Source: Eubacteriaceae bacterium
GTDB lineage: Bacteria > Bacillota > Clostridia > Lachnospirales > Lachnospiraceae
Length of the DNA: 64,000 bases
Direction: 5' to 3'
NCBI GenBank assembly: GCA_902363805.1
Contig: CABJBF010000006.1
Span: 1-64,000, forward strand
Part shown: positions 42,908-52,794 of the stretch, in pieces
How the letters are laid out: every line of letters begins with the position of its first letter
Numbering within the stretch: the stretch's first letter is position 1
Notes under the pieces: generated by a model
The model's input: only the letters and a program-made list of their open reading frames with translations
What the model was told of the DNA's origin: nothing
The model's database searches: none
Translations under genes and position numbers: made by a program

Positions 42908-43792
42908 CTATACTGCTGAAACATTCTGCTCTGCTTTTTTAAATATTCTGTTAACTATAAATGTAAATATGAGACACTCTATTACTATAAAGAACGCCTG
43001 TGCACTTCCATATCCATACAAACCTTTTCTAAATAAATTATTGTACATTAGCGTAGCGGGAACTTCACTTATGTGGTTTGGACCTCCACCTGTCATAACA
43101 TAAACAAGGTCAAAGGCTCTTAATGATCCGGTTATTGCAAATATTACGCATGTTTTTATTACCGGAACAAGTAAAGGTAATGTAATTTTCATATGAACCT
43201 GCAACGTTGACGCTCCATCTATCTGAGCTGCTTCATAATAGTCTGTTGAAATAGACTTTATACCTGCATAGAAAATAATCATATGATATCCTATGTACTG
43301 CCATATAGACGGAATTAAAACTGTCATAAAAGCATTCTGTGTTAGCCAGGAGTGGTCATATTTAGGATTGAAGCATCTGATTACGGTGTTAATTACACCG
43401 TAATCATTATTAAACATTTTAAGCCACAACTGTCCTATGACCATACTTGATATTACAACCGGGATAAAATATACAGTTCTGAAAAATCCATCGCCTTTTA
43501 CTCCTCTCGATAATACCAAAGCTAAAATTAATGATATAGGTAACTGAATAAATACTGATGCCACTACAAGAATCAAAGAGTTCTTTACTGCAAGTGGAAA
43601 ATATCTGTCTTCAGTAAACAATTGTATGTAGTTTTTTATACCAATAAAGGTTTTTGTTCCAATTCCATTGTATTCAAAAAAACTGTAAATTCCTGACGTA
43701 ACTAATGGAATCAAGGTAAATCCTAAAAACAATAGTAGCGCCGGTAATATAAATATTAATATGTATTTCTTATTTCCAAGCATTTTTTCCAT
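42908..43792 (-). CDS. Sugar ABC transporter permease, MsmF/MalF type
   Basis: A 294-residue membrane permease with an N-terminal TM helix (ILIFILPALLLFLGFTLIPL), a further five helices and the EAA loop YYEAAQIDGASTLQVHMKITLPLL. It pairs with the 42068 permease to form the channel. It follows the binding-protein gene by 20 bp. Confidence 0.92.
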   Translation of the reverse strand: MEKMLGNKKYILIFILPALLLFLGFTLIPLVTSGIYSFFEYNGIGTKTFIGIKNYIQLFTEDRYFPLAVKNSLILVVASVFIQLPISLILALVLSRGVKGDGFFRTVYFIPVVISSMVIGQLWLKMFNNDYGVINTVIRCFNPKYDHSWLTQNAFMTVLIPSIWQYIGYHMIIFYAGIKSISTDYYEAAQIDGASTLQVHMKITLPLLVPVIKTCVIFAITGSLRAFDLVYVMTGGGPNHISEVPATLMYNNLFRKGLYGYGSAQAFFIVIECLIFTFIVNRIFKKAEQNVSAV

Positions 43793-43812
43793 AACACTAC
43801 CTGCCTCACTTA

Positions 43813-45126
43813 TTATTTACCGTTAATAGCTGCCTTATGTTCATCTATAAATGCATCAATGTCTGCGCCATCTGCAAATAATGTCTGAACCTGTTCATTA
43901 TGTACTGCTGCCGGTTCTGATTCTAATGATGTATCCCAAGCAAGTACACCCTGTTTTCCTTCTGCTAATAAATCTTTAATCTGGATAAATAATGGGTTTA
44001 AGTTGCTTTCATCTGCAGGAGTTGTCCATCCACTGAATCCTGATCCTGTTTCATATGAAGCTACGCCCATTTTTTCATTAATGTAAATACAGAACTTAGC
44101 TGCTTCTTCTTTGTATTTAGTGTTATTGTTAACCCAGAATGATTCAACGAATCCACCACAGTAATCTGTTGCTTCACCTTTTCCATCTGCGATTGTTGGA
44201 ATCTTTAATGCTACTACTTCTTCAGGTTTAATTGTTGCTGCATCGTCTGTGTATACATTGTTTGCAAACCAGCTTCCCATAAGTCTCATAGCTGCTTTTC
44301 CATTTTCAAATGCTGCATTTGCGTCATCATTTCCCTGTTCTAAAGGATTGTCCCCAAATGCTCCCATTTCATATAAATCACTTACTTTCTGTGCTGCTTT
44401 CTTGAATCCTTCATCTCCGAATTCTTTCTTTCCTGATAACATTTCGTTAACGCCTGTTGCACCTACTTCTCTTAAAGCTAATGCCTGATATACGAATGCT
44501 GCATTCCATCCGTCTTTAGCACCTGCTGCCATTGGTGTAACACCATCTAATTTCTTTAATTTCTTAACTGCATCTACTAATTCATCGTATGTAGTTGGCA
44601 ATGTAGCTCCTGCCTTGTCAAACATTGTCTTGTTACAGAATAATGTCATATACCATGAAAACATTGGTACTGAATATAATTTTCCATCAAATTCAAATGC
44701 TGATGTTGAACCTTCTAAAATCTTTGACTTAACATCATCAGTTACATAGTCATCTAATGCCATAACTTTTCCTGCATCAACTAACTTCTTTGCTGTACCT
44801 GCACCCCACCAATAGAATACGTCGATTCCTTTTGCGTCTCCGGCAAATTCAGCGTTAATCTTTGTCTTGTAAGCTTCTGTATCCAAAGTTTCTGTCTTAA
44901 TCTTAACACCTGGATTTTCTTTTTCATAAGCTTTAACTGCCTCTTCATATTTGCCCTTAAGTTCATTAGTATCATTTGACCACTGATGCCATACATTTAA
45001 TGTAATTGTACCGTCGTCATTTTTAGCATCGCTGCTACCACCTTTGCTACCACATCCTGCCATTGAGAATGCCATTGTTGAAGCTAAAGTAAGCGCCAAC
45101 ACTTTCTTAAATAAATTTTTTCTCAT
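43813..45126 (-). CDS. Sugar-binding lipoprotein of ABC transporter
   Basis: A 437-residue family 1 solute-binding protein. The signal ends in lipobox SMAGCGSKG (Cys at residue 25). The mature domain begins with NVWHQWSNDTNE, has FYWWGAGTAKKLVDAGKV and the family block AAFENGKAAMRLMGSWFANNV. It captures a sugar or oligosaccharide for the permeases at 42068 and 42908. It is the first gene of the operon, behind a promoter at 45159-45187, and lies next to the yesMN genes that presumably control it. The substrate is unknown. Confidence 0.93.
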   Translation of the reverse strand: MRKNLFKKVLALTLASTMAFSMAGCGSKGGSSDAKNDDGTITLNVWHQWSNDTNELKGKYEEAVKAYEKENPGVKIKTETLDTEAYKTKINAEFAGDAKGIDVFYWWGAGTAKKLVDAGKVMALDDYVTDDVKSKILEGSTSAFEFDGKLYSVPMFSWYMTLFCNKTMFDKAGATLPTTYDELVDAVKKLKKLDGVTPMAAGAKDGWNAAFVYQALALREVGATGVNEMLSGKKEFGDEGFKKAAQKVSDLYEMGAFGDNPLEQGNDDANAAFENGKAAMRLMGSWFANNVYTDDAATIKPEEVVALKIPTIADGKGEATDYCGGFVESFWVNNNTKYKEEAAKFCIYINEKMGVASYETGSGFSGWTTPADESNLNPLFIQIKDLLAEGKQGVLAWDTSLESEPAAVHNEQVQTLFADGADIDAFIDEHKAAINGK

Positions 45127-45158
45127 TGTAAATCCTCCTCAATTTATTTTATAATCAA

Positions 45159-45187
45159 AGTATACTTAATCAGACTCTCTATCTCAA
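45159..45187 (-). promoter_or_regulatory. Promoter of sugar ABC operon
   Basis: Minus-strand TTGAGA (45187-45182), 17 bp, TATACT (45164-45159), about 35 bp before the binding-protein start. Confidence 0.65.
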
Positions 45188-45202
45188 TTTAATATTTTGA
45201 CT

Positions 45203-45244
45203 AAAAAAGGTTAAAAATTTTACTATAAATTTTTAACCTTTTTT
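45203..45244 (-). terminator. Terminator of yesN
   Basis: AAAAAAGGTTAAAAATTT and AAATTTTTAACCTTTTTT form a long AT-rich stem, almost touching the yesN stop codon and lying just upstream of the binding-protein promoter. Confidence 0.8.
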
Positions 45245-45245
45245 A

Positions 45246-46796
45246 TTAACATCTGTATTCTTTTACTGTCTTTCCTGTCTGCTTTTTAAAGCAAATGCAA
45301 AAATAATGTGAATCTTTAAACCCAACTTTTTCCGCAACTTCATACACTTTTAAATCAGTCTGCTTAAGAATTTTTTTACTTGCCTCTATTCTCTTTTCGG
45401 ATACATATTCTATAAAACTGACTCCGTACGTCTTCTTAAACTCCCTACTTAGATAACTTTCATTTATATATAAATCCGTCGCCGCTTTCTTTAATGAAAG
45501 TTCTGAATTGTATAAATTTCTATTAACATATTCTAAAGCATCTTCTATAACATTTTTATTACGTTTAGATTTTTTTTGATTATGATAATCATAAACAATT
45601 TTGATATATTCCTTGGCGCATTCTAAGGCATCTGTTACACTTCTAATCGCTCTTACATCCTTAAAAACGTCCTCTTCATTTATTAATTGATACAAATTTA
45701 TTCCATACTTATTAAGAGTCGAACCTGCACGTAAAATAATTGTCATTGTCATAAGTTTTAAATATTCTTCATCAGCTATCTTGCCTTTTTTAATTACTTC
45801 AATATAATCTTTAATGTATTTCAGCATTTCTTCTTCCCTGCAATTATTTATAGCTTCCGCAAATTTATCCCAGTCAAGTTCTATTTTAGAATTATTTTGC
45901 TTCATAACCTCCTGGTATTCAGAATATGTAACCACTCTGTTTCTTCCAAGCAAAACTGAAACTCCAAGCGCCTTATCTGCCTGACCATATGCCGATGCAA
46001 TGCCACAAAATCCTATATTTTCACCACTTATTCCGATGGTTGCAGTTATTCCAATCTTATTTAATTTTTTATGCAATGCTTCTGCATAATTAATGCATTC
46101 ATCCAAATCCTTATTTACAAAATAAATTATTATATTATGCATAAAATGAACAAACGAAATCATATTGTCGTTATTTTGATTTTGAACTAACTCATAAACT
46201 TTTTTATAATTTTCCTCTTCCTGATTATCTTTAATTTTTACATCTATGCATACACAACCATCAATAAGTTCTTTGCAGTTATATGTATCCATTTTTTTCA
46301 CTGCTTCTTCTTCATCTATTCTATTTTCAACAAGCCTTAAAAGAAAACTTTCTTTTAGTATGTCATAATTATTCTCCATGCTCTCTTTTAATTTAGCCAC
46401 CTCTGTAGCCTCTTTGTTTCTCTGGTTAATCTCCTCTTTTAATTTAGCCATCACTTCACTTATTTCTTTTATGTTAATTGGCTTTAAAAGAAATTCGTCA
46501 ACACCTAAATTGATAGCTTTTCTTGCATATTCAAATTCCCTGAATCCTGTTACAATTACAACCCTGCATTTAGGATGTGCTTTCAATAGCGCTTCAGTAA
46601 ATTGTAGTCCATCCATTCCCGGCATATTAATATCAGTCACCACAATATCCACCTCATGATAATTTATATATTCCAATGCCTCTTTTCCGGACGCTGCTTC
46701 CCCTACAATCTTAAAACCATTTTCTTTCCATTTATATCCTTTGCGAATTAAAACCCTCTCTAATTTTTCATCATCCACCAACAATACATTTAACAT
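45246..46796 (-). CDS. yesN: YesN-type response regulator with AraC DNA-binding domain
   Basis: A 516-residue regulator. The receiver domain (1-125) has Asp8-9 and the phospho-acceptor Asp55 in VVTDINMPGMDG. A long middle region (about 150-400) links to two AraC helix-turn-helix motifs at the C-terminus (KKAATDLYINESYLSREFKKTYG; VYEVAEKVGFKDSHYFCICFKKQTG). It is the partner of the histidine kinase at 46928 and probably activates the adjacent sugar ABC operon. A 26-bp tandem repeat lies just upstream. Confidence 0.92.
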   Translation of the reverse strand: MLNVLLVDDEKLERVLIRKGYKWKENGFKIVGEAASGKEALEYINYHEVDIVVTDINMPGMDGLQFTEALLKAHPKCRVVIVTGFREFEYARKAINLGVDEFLLKPINIKEISEVMAKLKEEINQRNKEATEVAKLKESMENNYDILKESFLLRLVENRIDEEEAVKKMDTYNCKELIDGCVCIDVKIKDNQEEENYKKVYELVQNQNNDNMISFVHFMHNIIIYFVNKDLDECINYAEALHKKLNKIGITATIGISGENIGFCGIASAYGQADKALGVSVLLGRNRVVTYSEYQEVMKQNNSKIELDWDKFAEAINNCREEEMLKYIKDYIEVIKKGKIADEEYLKLMTMTIILRAGSTLNKYGINLYQLINEEDVFKDVRAIRSVTDALECAKEYIKIVYDYHNQKKSKRNKNVIEDALEYVNRNLYNSELSLKKAATDLYINESYLSREFKKTYGVSFIEYVSEKRIEASKKILKQTDLKVYEVAEKVGFKDSHYFCICFKKQTGKTVKEYRC

Positions 46797-46851
46797 AATT
46801 ATTTCTCCGATTTTTTGCTTAATTTAATGTGTTTCACTATTTTCTTTCCAC

Positions 46852-46920
46852 TGTACATTTACACTATTTTGTCTGATTGTACATTTACACTATTTTGTCT
46901 GATTGTACATTTACACTATT
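46852..46920. repeat. 26-bp tandem repeat between yesM and yesN
   Basis: TGTACATTTACACTATTTTG plus TCTGAT is repeated exactly at 46852 and 46878, with a partial third copy from 46904 to 46920. A degenerate fragment (GTGTTTCACTATTTTC) precedes it. It lies in the 131-bp gap before yesN. Confidence 0.9.
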
Positions 46921-46927
46921 GCAAATC

Positions 46928-48682
46928 TTACTCTGATTTTATCTTACCTACAGTAACAATTATTTCTGTTCCAACACCTATTTCACTCTGAATTATCATT
47001 GGATTATCTATTTCATACATTAACTTTATTCTCTGTATTAAACTATAAAGTCCAAATCCCGATTTTCCAGTAACAGATTTACCTTCCATTATTTCCTGTA
47101 TTCTTTCTTCACTCATTCCAACCCCATCGTCAGATACAATAAATATTATTTCATCATCCTGTTCAAATACTTTTATATTTACAGTTCCCTCTTCTCCATT
47201 TAATCCGTGATGTACCGCATTTTCCACTAAAGGTTGAAGTAAAAGTTTAAGAACTTTCTCTTTTTTTACCGATTCTTCTATTTCATAATTAACTTTTATC
47301 TGATTGTCGTATCTCATGTTTAATATTGTAATGTAACTTTCGATACTACTTATTTCATCCTCAACTGTTATATAATCAAGTCCACTGTTTAGACTGTTTC
47401 GATAAAAATTTCCTAACGCCTGCGTCATCTGGAAACATTTTTCATTTTCCTCCATTAATGCTAATGCTGAAACCGCATCTAAAGTGTTATATAAAAAGTG
47501 TGGATTTATCTGCGCCTGTATTATGTCTAACTTGCCTTTTGCAATAATTCTTTCTTCATCCTTTACCTTTTTCATTAAAGATTTAACAGACAAAATCATA
47601 TGGTTAAATACTTTTTTAAGGCTTGTGATTTCATTATCATTTTCTACAACAGGCATTGTCACAAATTCACCGTTTTCAACTATTTTCATATGTTTTTCTA
47701 CTTTTGCAAGTGGTTTAAATATGAGATATGTAAGTAACATTGAGCATATAAATACAAATACAACATTTAAACACATAATTACCACTATCACTGTCGAATA
47801 GTATGGAGCTAAAGATGTAATGTTATCCATTGAAAATACTCCGATAAGTTTCCAATCCTGTATTCCTATATCCTGACTTGCAACAACACTTTTTCCGTCT
47901 TTATTATTTACTTCCATGTACTCCTTAGACATATTTTTTGCAATTTTTGTATACTTTTTAAAATCACGCTTTTTGTCTTGAGGCTCAATAATATAATTTC
48001 CTTTCGAATCAACTATGTAGAACTGATTCTTGTAATCATTACTAACCTGATTAAAATAGTCCTGCAATACTAAATCATCAAAAGTTATTAGAAGTGTAGC
48101 CAAAGGTTTATAATCTCTCTTATCTACAATCTGTCTTACATAGCACAGATAATCATTAGGTGCATAATATTCTATTGTTCCATCGCTTCCGTTATAGAAA
48201 AATCCGTTTCCATTTGCTTGCTGCATTTCCTTATACCAATTTGTATCCTGGATTTGCTTATTTATTTTTTTTGGTGGTCTCTTATAAGAATTATAACAAT
48301 TATTATATTTATCAAATATATATACTCCGGAAATGTATTCTCCGGATAATATCATATTAAACAAACTCTTTGTTATGTTTTTTTGATAATTCAAATTAAT
48401 ATTCTCTGAATTTATTTGTCTTAAAGAATCCTGTACGATATCGTCAAAATATATCTGTGTTGAAAATTGAGTTACATTATCAAAAATAAGCGCTAAATTT
48501 CCCTGAAGTGCATTTACTGTCTGCACTCCTGCCTTACCAACTTCAATTTTCGTATATCTTCCGTTTACAGCTGAAATTAATGTAAACGTCATTATAAATG
48601 ACAATAAAAGAACCGCAATATAAGTCAGAATAATCTGCGTTCTTATCTTTGCTTTTTTCCATTTTTTTAATAATTTATACAC
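46928..48682 (-). CDS. yesM: YesM-type sensor histidine kinase
   Basis: A ~584-residue membrane sensor: one TM helix (about residues 15-40), a large extracellular dCache-like domain (about 40-295), a second TM helix, HAMP (about 325-380) and a His_kinase domain with the phospho-acceptor QINPHFLYNTLDAVSAL and GHKL ATPase (ENAVHHGLNG, SDDGVGM, GFGLYSLIQRI). ATG at 48697 has no ribosome site, whereas GTG at 48682 has GGAG six bases upstream, so I prefer the latter. It probably senses an extracellular sugar and signals to YesN. Confidence 0.9.
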   Translation of the reverse strand: MYKLLKKWKKAKIRTQIILTYIAVLLLSFIMTFTLISAVNGRYTKIEVGKAGVQTVNALQGNLALIFDNVTQFSTQIYFDDIVQDSLRQINSENINLNYQKNITKSLFNMILSGEYISGVYIFDKYNNCYNSYKRPPKKINKQIQDTNWYKEMQQANGNGFFYNGSDGTIEYYAPNDYLCYVRQIVDKRDYKPLATLLITFDDLVLQDYFNQVSNDYKNQFYIVDSKGNYIIEPQDKKRDFKKYTKIAKNMSKEYMEVNNKDGKSVVASQDIGIQDWKLIGVFSMDNITSLAPYYSTVIVVIMCLNVVFVFICSMLLTYLIFKPLAKVEKHMKIVENGEFVTMPVVENDNEITSLKKVFNHMILSVKSLMKKVKDEERIIAKGKLDIIQAQINPHFLYNTLDAVSALALMEENEKCFQMTQALGNFYRNSLNSGLDYITVEDEISSIESYITILNMRYDNQIKVNYEIEESVKKEKVLKLLLQPLVENAVHHGLNGEEGTVNIKVFEQDDEIIFIVSDDGVGMSEERIQEIMEGKSVTGKSGFGLYSLIQRIKLMYEIDNPMIIQSEIGVGTEIIVTVGKIKSE

Positions 48683-49005
48683 TTTTCTCTCCACCATACA
48701 TTATATTACAATTTTCTTTAAAAATTGTTTATGAACTTCATCTGTCGTTTTTTAGTACTTATAATTTTTTATAATATTTATGCTGTTTCACTCATATACA
48801 TAAACATACTTTATAAACCTATAACTGCAAATTAACTTATATAAAGTTCATGAACATTTCCATGTCCAATATAACAAATACCCTCCTTTTATAGTAAATG
48901 ATTAGGGCCAAAATGTAAATATTTACTATTTTTTATTGTAAAACAAAAATGCCTGCAACCTCTTTTTCTATAAAGGATTGCAGACAATATAATTTCCATC
49001 TCGCT

Positions 49006-49084
49006 GATGCGGCATTCGCCGCATCAAAAAAAAAGAACAGGTTCTTTCTGAAAACTAGCTTTCTAAAGAACCTGTTCTTTTTTT
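49006..49084. terminator. Terminators after the tRNA pair
   Basis: AGAACAGGTTCTTT and AAAGAACCTGTTCT form a 14-bp stem (49034-49078), flanked by T-runs on both strands. A second GC-rich stem, GATGCGGC/GCCGCATC, lies at 49006-49025 on the far side. A third, CTGCAA/TTGCAG, is near 48953-48982. The 435-bp gap 48683-49117 otherwise shows only the upstream region of yesM. Confidence 0.85.
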
Positions 49085-49117
49085 GTGTATGTGGACTCAT
49101 TGCTTCGCACATATGTA

Positions 49118-49201
49118 TGCCGGCGACCGGAATCGAACCGGTACGATATTGCTACCACAGGATTTTAAGTCCTGCGCGTCTGCCAGTTCCGCCACGCCGG
49201 C
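49118..49201 (-). tRNA. tRNA-Leu (anticodon TAA)
   Basis: The 84-nt minus-strand sequence starts GCCGGCG and ends CGCCGGCA, forming a 7-bp acceptor stem. The anticodon stem CAGGA/TCCTG encloses CTTAAAA, giving TAA. The long variable arm is typical of class II leucine tRNA, and the T-loop GGTTCGATTCC is standard. CCA is not encoded. Confidence 0.97.
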
Positions 49202-49220
49202 GAACCCGTTGAATAAATAA

Positions 49221-49302
49221 TGGGCAGAGAAGGATTCGAACCTTCGAAGGCGTTGCCAGCAGATTTACAGTCTGTCCCCTTTGGCCACTCGGGAATCTGC
49301 CC
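49221..49302 (-). tRNA. tRNA-Tyr (anticodon GTA)
   Basis: The 82-nt minus-strand sequence starts GGGCAGA and ends TCTGCCCA. The anticodon stem CAGA/TCTG encloses CTGTAAA with anticodon GTA. A variable arm GCTGGCAACGCC and T-loop GGTTCGAATCC are seen. It lies 19 bp upstream of tRNA-Leu, so the two are probably co-transcribed. Confidence 0.97.
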
Positions 49303-49483
49303 ATTTGTTTCCAACAATAAATATTTATACCATAATTTTTTTATTTACGCAACCATTTTTTCTACTAAATCAAGCTAAATTAGGCACCATCAGATACCGC
49401 ATAATTGACATCCTTTTTTCCAAGTCATATACTTGTCTATATTATGAAATTGGCTATTTATACATTAAGAGAGGAATTTAACA

Positions 49484-50326
49484 ATGGTGAAATTTTCATC
49501 TTCGAGAAATAAGAAATCCATGAAGAAGCGAAATCTTTTAATAGCTATTTTGATTGTTGCGATGCTCGCTTTTTCTGTGGCAGGAACATATATATTTATG
49601 TATTTTTCCAGTGGCAAAAATCCAACAGAATACAAGAAAACTAATGCAACATCTCAGTCAAATAAATCTAACAATAATTCAGCTATCAACAATAACTCTG
49701 ACAGCATGAATGATAATGAAGATGACTCAATCATAAATCCATATGATTGGGATAAGATTGCTAAAACAAACAAAGATATTTATGCATACATATATATTCC
49801 CGGTACAAAAATTGAATTGCCGGTTGCGCAATCTGATGATTCTAAAGATGATTCCTTTTATCTTACACATAATGAAAAAGGAAATTATGAATTTTCAGGT
49901 TGTATATATAGTGAAAAAATAAACTCAACTGATTTCACTGACCCCGTAACTGTATTTTATGGTCACAATATGTTAAACGGCACAATGTTTGCACACTTAC
50001 ATTATTTCGAGAAAAAAGACTTCTTTGATAAACATGAATATTTTTATGTTTATACACCTAGTCACAAATTAACATACAGAGTTTACTCAGCTTATGTTTA
50101 TGATGATACTCATATTTTAAAAGCATTTGATTTTTCGGATATTCAGGTGCGAATGGACTATTTCAAGACAACTCTTAATCCAAGCGTTTCTAATGCAAAT
50201 GTTAGAAAAGATGTAGCTTTAACTCAGGACAGTAAAATATTAACACTTAGCACATGTACTTCAGGAAAAAATAATACACGATATATTGTAAATGGACTAT
50301 TTATTAAAGATGAAGTTACAGACTAG
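49484..50326 (+). CDS. srtB: Class B sortase
   Basis: A 280-residue membrane-anchored transpeptidase that attaches surface proteins to the wall. A short Lys-rich start and one TM helix (about residues 17-36) are followed by an Asn/Ser linker (45-80) and the sortase fold. The catalytic residues are His in VFYGHNMLNG, Cys in LTLSTCTSGK and the Arg of NNTRYIV; TLSTC is the SrtB form of the active-site motif. No recognisable sortase substrate is encoded nearby. ATG at 49484 has an AGAGGAA site. Confidence 0.92.
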   Translation: MVKFSSSRNKKSMKKRNLLIAILIVAMLAFSVAGTYIFMYFSSGKNPTEYKKTNATSQSNKSNNNSAINNNSDSMNDNEDDSIINPYDWDKIAKTNKDIYAYIYIPGTKIELPVAQSDDSKDDSFYLTHNEKGNYEFSGCIYSEKINSTDFTDPVTVFYGHNMLNGTMFAHLHYFEKKDFFDKHEYFYVYTPSHKLTYRVYSAYVYDDTHILKAFDFSDIQVRMDYFKTTLNPSVSNANVRKDVALTQDSKILTLSTCTSGKNNTRYIVNGLFIKDEVTD

Positions 50327-50462
50327 ATATAGTTATATAAAACTAATTGTGCATGCATTGAAGCGCAATATGAATGACATTATAACTCTAAATCAAATCT
50401 TACAAATAGACCCAGACTCCCACCATGATTGACAAAGATTATTCTTAACAAAGAACAACAAA

Positions 50463-50544
50463 TAAAAATGAACCTATATATTTTCAATATTTGACAAAAT
50501 TACATTCTGCCAAACACTATCTTAAATATACAGGTTCATTTTTA
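50463..50544. terminator. Long hairpin between sortase and GH13 genes
   Basis: TAAAAATGAACCT (50463-50475) and AGGTTCATTTTTA (50532-50544) are exact complements closing an AT-rich interior. It serves as a terminator in both directions between convergent genes. Confidence 0.75.
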
Positions 50545-50604
50545 TATTCTATAATTTATATTTTATTATTTATTTTAGATTTTAATTGACGTATATATAA
50601 TTTT

Positions 50605-50699
50605 ATGCTAACCGGAAATATATGTCTATTCTACACATTTATATAATTTATGCTAACTGAAAATATATGTCTATTCTACACATTTATATAATTTATGCT
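50605..50699. repeat. 45-bp tandem repeat downstream of GH13 gene
   Basis: Copies start at 50605 and 50650 with ATGCTAAC, and a truncated third starts at 50695. Two differences separate the complete units (CCGG versus CTGA). The repeat lies in the 412-bp gap 50327-50738, which otherwise holds only the hairpin above. Confidence 0.85.
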
Positions 50700-50738
50700 T
50701 CTTCCATGCGTCTATATATTGGGGGTTATTACACACAT

Positions 50739-52763
50739 CTATTTTGTTCTATAAACTACCGCGCTACATGCAGGAATGGTAACTGCTATATCACCATTTT
50801 CTACCATTACCGGAATTCGACCCACATTATACAATTCCTCAGATGTTTCCATTAATCGTTCCATTACGTTTCCATTTGGAATGTTTAACTGCCAAACAGG
50901 AATTTTTACATTGATTTCATGGTCTGATGTATTGATAGCTGTTACTGTGCCATTTAATGCATCAAATCGTCCATAACTTAAATAATTGTTGCCCCAGTCT
51001 AATTGCTTGTAAGAACCTTTCTTCAATTCATCGCAATGATTGTGTATAAAAATCATATCTCTGTAAAATTCGATTAATTCAAAATCTTCTTTTCCCCAAG
51101 GATATGTTCTTCGGTTGTCCGGATCTGTCCATCCACACACGCCGGCTTCATCCCCATAATACAATGTTGGTGCTCCCGGCAGAGTCATCTGCATTACGAC
51201 TCCCTGTTTAAATATGGCTTTCTTTACATTTTCATTTGCCGCTTCTGCTCCTGCAGTTGCAATTCTTCCAGCCATACCGTTTGTTCTTGTCATAAATCTT
51301 GAATGATCATGATTTGACAATTCATTCATTGCCACTAATAACGACTGATTCTGGAATTGCGCCATATGATATTTCATTGCATCATTAAAGCTGTGGGCAT
51401 TTCCCTTAAGTTCCGGCTTTACATTGTCAGAATGTTTATCAACACCTGTTAAAAACCAGCTTACAGGATCCATGAACGCATCATAATTCATTACCGTATC
51501 CCATTGGTCGCCCTTTAGCCATTCTCCCGCTTCGCCATAATGTTCTGCTAAAATAATTGCATCCTTATTTGCTTCCTTAACTGCCTTTCGGAATTTACGC
51601 CAGAATTCATGATTAAATTCACCGCTATGTCCCAAATCAGCTGCAACATCTAATCTCCATCCATCAACATTATAAGGAGGTGAAACCCACTTTTTTGCAA
51701 TGTCTAAAATATACTGTTGCAACTTTTCACTATCTTCATAATTAAGTTTTGGCAAAGTATCAAATCCCCACCACCCTTCATATGTTGAGTTGTGAGGCCA
51801 CTGACCGCCATTAAATTTAAAAAAAGAATTATATGGGCTGTCCTGAGAAATATATGCACCTTTCTCATAGCCATTCTCTTCTCTGTAAATTTCCTCGTAA
51901 TCCATCCATTTGTTAAAAGAGCCACAATGGTTAAATACGCCGTCAATAATCACTTTAATTCCACGTTTATGAGCCTCTTCTACTAATTCAATAAACAATT
52001 CGTTACTTGCTTCAAGATTTTTCTTATTTGTAACTCTTGAAATGTATTTTGTTGCCTTTGAATTATCTGTCTCTCCGTCTTTTAATACATCCCCATCATC
52101 AACAACTATTTTCCCAAAATGAGGGTCTATATAATCATAATCCTGTGTATCATATTTGTGATTCGAAGGTGATACAAACAACGGATTAAAATAAATGACT
52201 TTAACACCTAATTTTTCCAGATAATCCATCTTATCTATAACTCCCTGTAAATCACCACCATAAAACTGTCTGGTACCGTCTGCTGCCGGATTTTCATACC
52301 AGTCTTCAATTTTTTCTACGCCTTTTCCAATATACGCATATTCATTTGTTTCAACATCGTTTGTTTTATCTCCGTTGCAAAAACGTTCTACATATATCTG
52401 GTACATAACTGCACCTTTTGCCCAATCCGGTGTATTAAATCCGGGTGTTATTGAAAAGTCATAAACATCTGAGTAGCTTGTATCAGCTCCTGCCATATTG
52501 TAAAACAGAATTTCATTTCCATCTATCTCAAATCTATATCTATAACATCTGTTTTCAAGGTGAATTCGTACAGTATAATACTCAAATATCTTATCCTGAT
52601 AACATGATGTCATTTGAATTCTTTCATTATCAATAATTATATATACTTCATTTGCCATTCTATGGCCTACGCGAAGTATAAAGCTATATTTATCTGTCTG
52701 TTTATTGTATCTGCAAAACTGTTCTGTTCCGTCATGAAAAATGGAATTTCTATTATGGTTCAT
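50739..52763 (-). CDS. GH13 alpha-amylase/neopullulanase-type enzyme
   Basis: A 674-residue intracellular-looking glycoside hydrolase (no signal peptide). An N-terminal beta domain (about 1-125, resembling CBM34) precedes the TIM barrel. The barrel has YFNPLFVSPSNHKYDTQDY, the nucleophile Asp in GWRLDVAADLG, the acid Glu in IILAEHYGEAG and the third acid in ELSNHDHSRF, then a C-terminal beta domain. It probably cleaves alpha-glucans, maltodextrin or pullulan fragments. The nearby ABC sugar system (42-45 kb) could supply substrates but is not linked transcriptionally. Exact specificity cannot be read. Confidence 0.9.
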   Translation of the reverse strand: MNHNRNSIFHDGTEQFCRYNKQTDKYSFILRVGHRMANEVYIIIDNERIQMTSCYQDKIFEYYTVRIHLENRCYRYRFEIDGNEILFYNMAGADTSYSDVYDFSITPGFNTPDWAKGAVMYQIYVERFCNGDKTNDVETNEYAYIGKGVEKIEDWYENPAADGTRQFYGGDLQGVIDKMDYLEKLGVKVIYFNPLFVSPSNHKYDTQDYDYIDPHFGKIVVDDGDVLKDGETDNSKATKYISRVTNKKNLEASNELFIELVEEAHKRGIKVIIDGVFNHCGSFNKWMDYEEIYREENGYEKGAYISQDSPYNSFFKFNGGQWPHNSTYEGWWGFDTLPKLNYEDSEKLQQYILDIAKKWVSPPYNVDGWRLDVAADLGHSGEFNHEFWRKFRKAVKEANKDAIILAEHYGEAGEWLKGDQWDTVMNYDAFMDPVSWFLTGVDKHSDNVKPELKGNAHSFNDAMKYHMAQFQNQSLLVAMNELSNHDHSRFMTRTNGMAGRIATAGAEAANENVKKAIFKQGVVMQMTLPGAPTLYYGDEAGVCGWTDPDNRRTYPWGKEDFELIEFYRDMIFIHNHCDELKKGSYKQLDWGNNYLSYGRFDALNGTVTAINTSDHEINVKIPVWQLNIPNGNVMERLMETSEELYNVGRIPVMVENGDIAVTIPACSAVVYRTK

Positions 52764-52794
52764 ATTGTTCTCCTAAATATAAAACTATATAAAA

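Noticed and set aside
48949..49212. 87-codon plus-strand frame
   Set aside because: It runs through the tRNA-Leu gene and the terminator hairpins.
46852..50699. Tandem repeats at 46852 and 50605 as CRISPR arrays
   Set aside because: The units are contiguous without unique spacers and there are no cas genes in the window.
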